In this document: in pieces, positions 1 through 5,795 of the stretch
Layout: each line of letters starts with the position of its first letter
Position numbering within the stretch: position 1 is the first letter of the stretch
From: Cytophagales bacterium
GTDB lineage: Bacteria; Bacteroidota; Bacteroidia; Cytophagales; Cyclobacteriaceae
Reading direction: 5' to 3'
NCBI GenBank assembly: GCA_003454975.1
Contig: DMST01000043.1
Location: 1 to 5,795, forward strand
Length of the DNA stretch: 5,795 bases
Program-made: the position numbers and the translations under genes
The notes under the pieces: generated by a model
The model's database searches: none
What the model was told of the DNA's origin: nothing
The model's input: the letters and a program-made list of their open reading frames with translations, nothing else

Positions 1-1
1 C

Positions 2-535
2 AACTACCGGCACTGCCGGGAGACCTACGCCTTGCGGGGTCCGGTGGACGGTTCGGCCCCGCCTGAGCATCTCTTCCACATTCCAGCCGAGGGCAGTATC
101 AATCTGTTTTCTCGCTATGAGGTGGCCTATGAGCAGCGCTTGGCAGCTACGCGGCAGAAACAGCAAAACCAAGTGCTGGCCAACCAGCAGATACAGGCGG
201 CCCATGTGGACAAAGAGCAGCAGATATCGGCCAAAACGGATGAGCTGAACCGTACCCAAACGGAAAAAGCGGCCGAGATAGATGCCCACCGTGCGGCCGA
301 GGAGAACCAGCGGGTAGCCAACCGCAATGACTACGCCCAGGCGCAAAATGATGCCGCCCGGCAGATACAGGTAGCCACCGACCAGGCTACGGCCAACCGT
401 GCCGATGCCCAGCAACAAGCCGCTGCCATCAAAGCGGAGGGCAAATCGCAAGCAGACGGCATGAAAGCCAACGCACAAGGTCAGCGTGACGAAGCGCAGG
501 CTGCAAAAAATGAGAAACAAGCCCAACTAAACTAG
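2..535 (+). CDS. 3' end of unidentified gene; product ends in long Gln/Ala-rich coiled coil (5'-partial)
   Basis: The reading frame is open from the left edge to the TAG at 533-535, giving 177 visible residues. A TTG at nt 32 could serve as a start, but the frame continues upstream of it with ordinary sequence (NYRHCRETYA...), so I treat this as the tail of a larger gene. The first 55 or so visible residues look like the end of a folded domain (EHLFHIPAEGSINLFSRYEV) that I do not recognise. From about residue 55 to the end the chain is almost all Gln, Ala, Asn, Lys, Glu, Asp and Arg, with no proline and very few large hydrophobics. That indicates a long, very polar alpha-helix or coiled coil of about 120 residues. 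Alanines recur every 3-4 positions, suggesting a narrow Ala-lined stripe. There is no transmembrane segment in the visible part. The stop lies 6 nt before the MBL gene, which implies co-transcription. Function unknown; a structural or partner-binding role for the tail is inference. Confidence 0.8.
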   Translation, partial: NYRHCRETYALRGPVDGSAPPEHLFHIPAEGSINLFSRYEVAYEQRLAATRQKQQNQVLANQQIQAAHVDKEQQISAKTDELNRTQTEKAAEIDAHRAAEENQRVANRNDYAQAQNDAARQIQVATDQATANRADAQQQAAAIKAEGKSQADGMKANAQGQRDEAQAAKNEKQAQLN

Positions 536-541
536 AGAGCC

Positions 542-1789
542 ATGCCTTGGATGTTAAGCGTTCATCACAATGCGCTGAAAAGCAATGGGGATTGCACCCT
601 GATTTTGGCCATAAAAGAAGAAAATGGAGCGGCTGTCTTTGTCAGGGCAATTCTGATTGATGGCGGCTTCCAGGTAGACTATGAGGAGAATATTAGATTC
701 TTTCTCAACCAATATCTGCCAGGTGGATATCCGCTGAATGCCTTGGTGGTTACCCATTATGATAAGGACCATGTAGGAGGCATTACGGCCATACTTAAAG
801 ACAGAAATGCCCGCCTAGCCAATGGGGCTAGGTTGTATGACCAAGGAAAACCCAATCCTGCCCAAGCCCCAGAGCCTATTGACTCAGGGTCTAAAAGGAA
901 ACGTCAAGTGCCCATTACCTTTTCAGGTTCCGGCGAAAACGGCCCCTACAATAGCTATAAGGAGGCCATTGAAAAGCGAAACACATCGCAGGACTGGAAT
1001 CACGTAAACCGCGTAAGCCAGATGGTATTGAGTTTGAATAGCCCGGAGGGATTTAGTTCTGCACTTACCGAGGAAGGGTATTTTCCGGCTCCCCATCTTA
1101 TAGGCCAGGAAATTCTTTGGGGTGACGGAGCACCACCCGATCCACTAGCTCCCACCGTAGAAATTGTAGCCGCCAACGCCTATGTTAAGGTAGCAGGTGG
1201 AGCCATCTCTTATGAACCAGGGGATTCCATAAATCTTCAGAGCGATGAAGCAAAAAACCGGAGAAGCCTTGGCCTACTTCTTCGGTTTAGAAACTTCAAG
1301 TATTTCATAGGTGGTGATATGGAATCTTCCCAGGAAGATAAACTGGCTGGCTTCTTAGGAAACGTTGATGTATTACGCACAAGCCATCATGGGTCGGACA
1401 AGAGTACCTCAAAAGACTTTTTGAATGATCTATCCCCTGCAGCCGCCATTATCTCTTGTGGCTGGGGAACAAAAAATAAGAAACCCGATGAACCTCCGAG
1501 TGACCAGACCATATTCCGGTTGGTAGATGCACCCAGCAAGCCCCTTATTTTCTTCACCAACGGTCCCTGGGCTGGCCAAATAGATAAGGTTTTCGTCGAA
1601 CCTAATGATCGAATTAAATTCAGAGTGTCTAGCGATGAAAGAAACCACGGTGATGTATCCGTCTATGTGCATGAAGAGGGCGCAATGAAGCCAAAAGCCG
1701 AATTTGAGATTGAATTTTTTCAAGGAAAAAAGGAAGAAGAAGAGGCAGGAAAAGATGTGATGGTAGATTTTCCTTCAACAACCCCCTAA
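542..1789 (+). CDS. Stand-alone ComEC-type metallo-beta-lactamase-fold hydrolase
   Basis: Complete 415-residue protein, predicted soluble, with no signal peptide or membrane segment. The MBL signature is clear. A first strand ends in LIDGG (38-42). The metal motif is THYDKDHVGG (71-80; H72, D74, D76, H77), followed by IGGD (D259) and SHHGS (281-285; H282/H283). The order, and the HHGS form of the last motif, match the hydrolase domain of the DNA-uptake protein ComEC/Rec2. Members of that group are thought to be metal-dependent phosphodiesterases or nucleases, so nuclease activity here is inference. ComEC's membrane channel is absent, so a role in DNA uptake is not implied. About 180 residues separate HxDxDH from GGD, more than I expect for a ComEC domain, so roughly 85-250 holds an insertion. 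Where ComEC proteins often have N-x-x-x-H-P after the last motif, this one reads N312-K-K-P without the histidine. The tail is acidic (four Glu near 398-401). The ATG at 542 is the natural start, 6 nt after the previous stop; no Shine-Dalgarno is evident. Confidence 0.9.
   Translation: MPWMLSVHHNALKSNGDCTLILAIKEENGAAVFVRAILIDGGFQVDYEENIRFFLNQYLPGGYPLNALVVTHYDKDHVGGITAILKDRNARLANGARLYDQGKPNPAQAPEPIDSGSKRKRQVPITFSGSGENGPYNSYKEAIEKRNTSQDWNHVNRVSQMVLSLNSPEGFSSALTEEGYFPAPHLIGQEILWGDGAPPDPLAPTVEIVAANAYVKVAGGAISYEPGDSINLQSDEAKNRRSLGLLLRFRNFKYFIGGDMESSQEDKLAGFLGNVDVLRTSHHGSDKSTSKDFLNDLSPAAAIISCGWGTKNKKPDEPPSDQTIFRLVDAPSKPLIFFTNGPWAGQIDKVFVEPNDRIKFRVSSDERNHGDVSVYVHEEGAMKPKAEFEIEFFQGKKEEEEAGKDVMVDFPSTTP
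1726..1732 (+). other. A AAA AAG heptamer in frame near the 3' end of the MBL gene (possible -1 frameshift site)
   Basis: The heptamer is phased exactly as X XXY YYZ relative to the MBL reading frame (codons gga aaa aag). A AAA AAG is the slippery sequence used in E. coli dnaX. A -1 slip would replace the acidic tail with a 24-residue basic one (GRRRGRKRCDGRF...) ending at TAA 1804-1806, just inside the giant gene. No upstream Shine-Dalgarno-like stimulator is seen and no strong downstream hairpin was identified by eye, so chance occurrence in a Lys/Glu-rich stretch is likely. Confidence 0.15.
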
Positions 1790-1793
1790 AGCC

Positions 1794-4700
1794 ATGGATT
1801 TTATAACCCTAACCCAACAGCAAGCTGCTTTAGAACGCGCTTTAGAAGAATCCCCCGACACAGGTGTATTGTTTTTGGTGCCCAATTTATTGGGACCGGG
1901 CAGGCTCCAGGATTGGCTGCAAACGCTGCCAGATAGTGTCTTTCAAATAGGCAGTACCGTCATCACATCCGTCTCAGACACTGAATTTACCGTGGTTGGG
2001 GAGGCCTTGGATACGCTACCCCTGCCCCAGTACCCTACTATGTCCTCGTCAGTGGCCTCGGGTACGGTTACGCTTACCTTCTCCCAGGCTACACTAGGCA
2101 GTGATATTGCCCAAGCCATGGATTGGGATGAAGTAGTCTGGCAACTGAATCAGGAATCTTACCAAGGGCAAGCCTCTCTTACCCAGCCCGGCCTGCTCCA
2201 CTTTGATGGACTGCCTCATAGCCCTGAAGGACGCTCCTATGGGGATTGGTTAAGCGATTTCTCTGGCGGAGCAGGCAATAGCCACATGACCAATGGGGTG
2301 CCTTTTTTAGATTCCCTGACTGCCCAATCCATTCGGTGCGTGTGGTCCTTCGACACCATCGCACCCACCCTTCCTTCTCTGGAGTTGCAGCTCTCTGATC
2401 CAGATGACTCTCTTACTTTGGGACCTTTCTCTTTCACCCAAGCCATCATAGGTACCCAAATCATGTTGCGTACTCAGGAAGATGGTTCTGTCCAGTGCCA
2501 GGACAGCAATTTTGTACAAATGCAGGTGCTGATGAGCGATTTGGAGGTAGAGGCCAACCTCACTATTTCACCCGCATTTAACTGGCAACTGACCTTGACT
2601 TCCCGGGCGGGACTCACTTGGTCTGGGGTAACCGAATACCTAGCCTCCACGGACTACGGGGCTCCTTTAGCTTCCATAGCTAGTGCATTGGATAATTTGC
2701 CCTTATCGGAGCTTACGCTCAACCGGGTTCACTTAGTGGTAAATCCTAGGGCCCTTTCCGTACTGTCCGTTACGCTGCTAGGTACTTTTCAATTATTTAC
2801 CGGCACCATCGAATATACCTTAGACCTACCCTCAGGTAACTTCTATGGTGCCTTGTTCGGGGAGAAAAAAATCGGGCAGACCGTTCTGTATGGCGGTATT
2901 CCAGTCCAACCCATATTGGCGGAATACTTTGGACAAGACAATCTATTTCCGGCCACCACGGTTTCTACCTTAACCTGGAGTATTTTACCAGGTACCCAAA
3001 CCTTTACCCTCAACCTAGGGCTAGACGAGGTACTCCGATTCCACATTGGGTTTACGCCAGTATCCATCAAACGGCTTGACCTTAACATCCGGAAATCCAT
3101 TGCCGAGGATACCCTATCAGGATCCTTCACCGGGATGTTCACCCTGGCCGAGGTGATATTTTACACCGAAGCGGTGTTCCGAGATGATGGTGATTGGGAC
3201 TTCATTGGCAAAGTGGACCATGGACTGATCTCCCTGGTTGATTTTGTGCAGGGCGTAGCAAGTTTCACCGGAGCCACCCTACCTTCCAACGTACCGGAGA
3301 CTACCATTTTCGATCTGGAAATTGGATTTTCTACCGCCCACCAAAACTTCGCGCTGAAGGCCAAAACGGATTCCACGGTTGTCATCCCCTTTCTGGATAT
3401 CGAAGAAAGCCGCATCTATGTGGACATAGATATGGCCACGGGCATCGACGGTGAAACGGGTTTGCGCGTACTCCGAGGCAAAATGATTGGGCAGTTCGAA
3501 ATAGCCGAAACGGCTACCTTTTTGCTCAGCTACGAGATTGCCCAGAAGAACCACATCTTTGAGGCCAGTTGGCAGGTGCCCGAGGGTAGTGAGGACTACC
3601 TCAGCATGCATTCGTTCTTGCGGGCCATGGGCATAGAAGAACTACCTGTCAATGTAGACGGGAATGATCTGGAGCTGTCCAGTGCCTACCTCCGGTACGA
3701 GGTAGCTACCCAGACGCTCACCCTGGTAGGAGAAACTACCGCCTACGGCAAAGCCTTCCTGGTGGCCACCCAAAAACCACCTGAGGGCGAAATAACCCGC
3801 AAACGCTGGAGCTACGTGGTCGGCTGGAATTATGAAAATGTCTCCAGCTTCAGCGATATCGACGGGTTACCAGAATCCTGGGAAAGCGCCGATGTGTTTA
3901 CCCTTGAGTCTGCCGGGGCCTGGTTTGCCTCCGAGGACATGCCCGGCTTCCAGGTGCCCGTAGTGCCACCTATCCTCACGGTATCGCCACCGGATCCGCG
4001 CCCTCCGGTAGAGCGGCTAGCCGACCTGGACGAATTTGATGGCTCGGACACCACCCCAGACCCGTTTAACGGCAACTCACCCGCTGACCTGGAAGGTACC
4101 GTAGAGCCCATAGGCGTTAACGAAACCATCGACCTGATACAGGGCTTCAATGTGGTGGCCAACATCAATCTGGGCGATAACCCGGAGAGCAAAGGGGAAA
4201 TCGATATTCTCAACACGCTGTTGCCTACGGGCAAGCTGACGGTATTTGCTGCGGTAAATTTGGGGCAGGACACCAGTTTCACCCTGGCAGCGCTCATCCC
4301 CGGTTCCCTTACCATCCCCACGGGGGAAGAATCGGCCATGGTCATCTCCAATGCTCAGCTGGTCTTTTCCTACAAGGCAGGGGCCCTGGCTTTTGTGCTT
4401 TCGGGCCAAATAGCCATGACGCTGGACAACGTGACTATCGTGGCTACCGCCAGGATGCTCATCAGTCTCGATTTGGTCTTGGTATCCTTATTCGTAGAGT
4501 TTGGAGAAGATGGCTGGCAACAGCCCATGGGCATCCCGAGCCTCATCCTGAAGAAGGTGGGCTTTCAGCTAGGCATTGCCTTTGCTCCCGTTCCTCGCGT
4601 GCGGATAGGCCTTGAGGGCACCTTTGAGATTTTGGACGAACCCCTACCCGATACCCGAACTCCCATGGTGGTGGAATCCCGGGAGTTTACCAGGGATGAG

Positions 4701-5795
4701 GTGCAGCTACCACCAGGCAATTTGGTATCCTTTGCCTTTGTGCTGGAGATTGTGCAGCAATTCCCCGTGCCGATGCTCTTGCGGTTCTATGTGGAGGAGA
4801 TTCCTGTAGGTAGTGTGATGCAGAGCTTTGTGCGAGCTAGCAGTTCCACCCTTCCCGAGACCATCCAAAACACCAATCTGCGCAAGGTGTCCTTCTTCAT
4901 GGCACAGCGCCGATTACAATTGCCTAGTGGCGAATGGGCCAGCCCGGGTTTTCGGTTCAGTGGCCTGATCAATGTGCTAGACTTTTCTGCCTACGCGGCA
5001 ATGGCCGTTAATCCGGTGCAGGGTATTACGGGTGAACTCATGCTATCGCCCATCACTATCGGTAATGTACTTACCCTGGCGGGTACTAGCCCGGGTCTGT
5101 TTTGGGAGGAAGAGAACGGGGCTCCTAAGCAAGCCACCGTGTTGCCGGGCCCCGCCGACCTGTCTGGGAACGAGAACATGGTCGAGATCATAGAACCCGG
5201 CGGTGCTTTCTTCAAGTTTTCCTCCGTACACGATCCCTATCTGGAACTCAGTGCACAGGTCACCTTCCTGGATCTGGTAGGCTACCAAGTAGAAGCCCTG
5301 GTTTCCGAAGAAGAGATCCTGTTTTCTCTCAGCTACGATGTAGACGGCATTGTGCGGGCGGTAATTGATATTAACCTGACCCGGACGGGCTTCCGGGGGT
5401 ACAGCCACTTTTACCTGCGGTTGGAATTTGAGGTAGGCCCCATCTACATTCTGGGTGTCAACCTGGGCACGCTCAAAGTCGATAGCCGGTTCGACCTGGA
5501 AATGGACATTGAAGCCAGTGCGGAGGCATTCAGCCTGCGTTTGTGGGGTTCTTTCGATTTCGAGGGGCACACCCTGGAGGTACCGGAGTTAAGGCTCGAT
5601 TTCTCCCCCCAGTCGTTGCTTAACCTACCCGGACTGCTGATAGAATGGATCAAAGAGAAAGCCTACGACGTATTTGCTGATCTCTTTGATATGGCGCACC
5701 AGGCCATCAGTACCGGGCTGGAAGGAGCCGAGCAAATTCTAGCGAATGCAGCCACTACCGCCATTAGCATTGCTTCGGATGCCGAGGCGGCCGCC
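1794..5795 (+). CDS. Giant beta-rich, cysteine-poor repeat protein of unknown function (3'-partial)
   Basis: One uninterrupted frame of 1334 codons runs from ATG 1794 through the right edge with no stop, so the C-terminus is missing. This ATG is the first in frame after an in-frame TAG at 1764 and sits 4 nt after the MBL stop. No signal peptide is visible (MDFITLTQQQAALERAL is a polar helix). Seen: alternating polar/hydrophobic strands throughout; only two cysteines (C182, C235); repeated units in about 292-720 (separate entry); a Pro/Asp-rich linker at about 722-774; a second beta-rich half at 775-1277 containing IPSLILKKVGFQLG (from 914) and FSGLINVLDFSAY (from 1055); then a helical stretch from 1278 to the edge. 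No catalytic motif, Walker A or metal cluster was found. I cannot name the family. It resembles large uncharacterised proteins such as those carrying DUF6603, with low confidence and from memory. A scaffold, shell or binding role is inferred from the architecture and from its place behind an MBL hydrolase. Real coding is supported by the length of the frame and normal codon choice. Confidence 0.88.
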   Translation, partial: MDFITLTQQQAALERALEESPDTGVLFLVPNLLGPGRLQDWLQTLPDSVFQIGSTVITSVSDTEFTVVGEALDTLPLPQYPTMSSSVASGTVTLTFSQATLGSDIAQAMDWDEVVWQLNQESYQGQASLTQPGLLHFDGLPHSPEGRSYGDWLSDFSGGAGNSHMTNGVPFLDSLTAQSIRCVWSFDTIAPTLPSLELQLSDPDDSLTLGPFSFTQAIIGTQIMLRTQEDGSVQCQDSNFVQMQVLMSDLEVEANLTISPAFNWQLTLTSRAGLTWSGVTEYLASTDYGAPLASIASALDNLPLSELTLNRVHLVVNPRALSVLSVTLLGTFQLFTGTIEYTLDLPSGNFYGALFGEKKIGQTVLYGGIPVQPILAEYFGQDNLFPATTVSTLTWSILPGTQTFTLNLGLDEVLRFHIGFTPVSIKRLDLNIRKSIAEDTLSGSFTGMFTLAEVIFYTEAVFRDDGDWDFIGKVDHGLISLVDFVQGVASFTGATLPSNVPETTIFDLEIGFSTAHQNFALKAKTDSTVVIPFLDIEESRIYVDIDMATGIDGETGLRVLRGKMIGQFEIAETATFLLSYEIAQKNHIFEASWQVPEGSEDYLSMHSFLRAMGIEELPVNVDGNDLELSSAYLRYEVATQTLTLVGETTAYGKAFLVATQKPPEGEITRKRWSYVVGWNYENVSSFSDIDGLPESWESADVFTLESAGAWFASEDMPGFQVPVVPPILTVSPPDPRPPVERLADLDEFDGSDTTPDPFNGNSPADLEGTVEPIGVNETIDLIQGFNVVANINLGDNPESKGEIDILNTLLPTGKLTVFAAVNLGQDTSFTLAALIPGSLTIPTGEESAMVISNAQLVFSYKAGALAFVLSGQIAMTLDNVTIVATARMLISLDLVLVSLFVEFGEDGWQQPMGIPSLILKKVGFQLGIAFAPVPRVRIGLEGTFEILDEPLPDTRTPMVVESREFTRDEVQLPPGNLVSFAFVLEIVQQFPVPMLLRFYVEEIPVGSVMQSFVRASSSTLPETIQNTNLRKVSFFMAQRRLQLPSGEWASPGFRFSGLINVLDFSAYAAMAVNPVQGITGELMLSPITIGNVLTLAGTSPGLFWEEENGAPKQATVLPGPADLSGNENMVEIIEPGGAFFKFSSVHDPYLELSAQVTFLDLVGYQVEALVSEEEILFSLSYDVDGIVRAVIDINLTRTGFRGYSHFYLRLEFEVGPIYILGVNLGTLKVDSRFDLEMDIEASAEAFSLRLWGSFDFEGHTLEVPELRLDFSPQSLLNLPGLLIEWIKEKAYDVFADLFDMAHQAISTGLEGAEQILANAATTAISIASDAEAAA
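2667..3956 (+). repeat. Degenerate protein-level repeat units in first half of the giant protein
   Basis: Within residues 292-721 of the giant protein a pattern recurs: a short helix beginning with Leu, then an L-P or F-P turn, then strands with small and hydrophobic residues alternating, then a conserved-looking Gly near a phenylalanine or other strand residue. The units open at L292 (turn P303), L375 (turn F-P386), L478 (turn L-P497) and L603 (turn L-P618), giving turn-to-turn spacings of 83, 111 and 121 residues. An earlier copy may start at L38 (WLQTLP, P46), followed by VSDTEFTVVGEA. Units are diverged and not obvious at DNA level, so they are old duplications rather than a recent tandem repeat. 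The alignment was made by eye. Confidence 0.4.
3957..4112 (+). other. Pro/Asp-rich interdomain linker in the giant protein
   Basis: Residues about 722-773 break the beta-strand rhythm. They are rich in Pro, Asp, Glu, Gly and Thr (PVVPPILTVSPPDPRPP, then DEFDGSDTTPDPFNGNSP) and poor in large hydrophobics. This is the composition of an exposed, flexible linker, and it divides the visible protein into two beta-rich halves. A processing site is possible but no specific motif shows. Confidence 0.5.
5625..5795 (+). other. Start of a helical domain at the right edge of the giant protein
   Basis: From about residue 1278 the pattern changes from strands to amphipathic helices: LPGLLIEWIKEKAYDVFADL, then DMAHQAISTGLEGAEQIL, then an Ala/Ser-rich helix up to the cut end. 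It follows a last set of strands (TLEVPELRLDFSPQ). It may be the first unit of a helical-repeat or coiled-coil region like the tail of the first gene, but the window ends before this can be judged. Confidence 0.45.

Noticed and set aside
32..34. TTG as true start of the first gene
   Set aside because: The frame stays open to nt 2 with protein-like sequence and no start-site context, so a 5'-truncated larger gene is more likely.
822..1007. Plus-strand 61-codon frame inside the MBL gene
   Set aside because: Out of frame within a well-supported gene, with no features of its own.
542..1789. Assigning the MBL protein to competence (comEC)
   Set aside because: The membrane channel and OB-fold parts of ComEC are absent and no other competence gene is present; only the hydrolase-domain similarity holds.
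2843..3611. Several overlapping minus-strand frames of 84-110 codons
   Set aside because: They overlap one another in different frames opposite the giant gene, which is typical of chance open frames.
3830..4351. Minus-strand open frame of 173 codons
   Set aside because: It lies wholly antisense to the giant gene, is Ser/Gly/Pro/Arg-rich without domain features, and is a shadow of the plus-strand codons.
4440..4502. Possible transmembrane segment in the giant protein (residues about 883-903)
   Set aside because: Hydrophobic, but interrupted by Arg and Asp and alternating in the beta-strand manner of its surroundings; better read as a buried strand.
5043..5570. Minus-strand open frame of 175 codons
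   Set aside because: Antisense to the continuous plus-strand frame, with no recognisable motif and no promoter or spacing that supports it.
1..5795. CRISPR arrays, tRNA or rRNA genes, insertion sequences, terminators
   Set aside because: Read through for direct repeats, cloverleaf-like segments, terminal inverted repeats and hairpin-plus-T tracts; none stood out, and nearly every base is inside a gene.

Overview
The window holds three tightly packed genes, all on the plus strand, and almost no non-coding DNA. From left to right these are: (i) the 3' end of a gene whose product finishes in a long Gln/Ala-rich coiled coil (nt 2-535); (ii) a complete gene for a stand-alone, soluble, ComEC-type metallo-beta-lactamase (MBL)-fold hydrolase of 415 residues (542-1789); and (iii) the first 1334 codons of a giant, beta-strand-rich, cysteine-poor protein that is still open at the right edge (1794-5795). 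The gaps between genes are 6 and 4 nt, so the three are very probably one transcript. No internal promoter or terminator is visible. Both ends of the window cut through genes, so the locus extends in both directions.

Organism: base composition is close to 50% G+C by eye (sampled 60-nt lines run from about 40 to 58%). Neither internal start codon has a clear Shine-Dalgarno sequence; both are preceded by AGCC. This would suit a mid-GC Bacteroidota (Cytophaga/Saprospira-like), but nothing here is a taxonomic marker and this is a weak guess. There is no rRNA, tRNA, CRISPR array, transposase, integrase or phage structural gene that I can recognise.

Function: only the middle gene can be placed in a family with confidence. 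It has HxDxDH, a GGD motif and a SHHGS motif in the order seen in the C-terminal hydrolase domain of ComEC/Rec2. It lacks ComEC's membrane channel, and it carries a large insertion and an acidic tail. The giant protein has no signal peptide or catalytic motif I can name. Its first half contains a degenerate repeated unit (a helix, then an L/F-P turn, then strands) spaced about 80-120 residues apart. A Pro/Asp-rich linker follows, then a second beta-rich half, then a helical stretch at the window edge. Its look recalls very large uncharacterised bacterial and fungal proteins such as those annotated DUF6603, but that is recollection, not a search. The best candidate for something undescribed is the three-gene unit itself: a coiled-coil protein, a possible nuclease or phosphodiesterase of MBL fold, and a giant repetitive scaffold, probably co-expressed.
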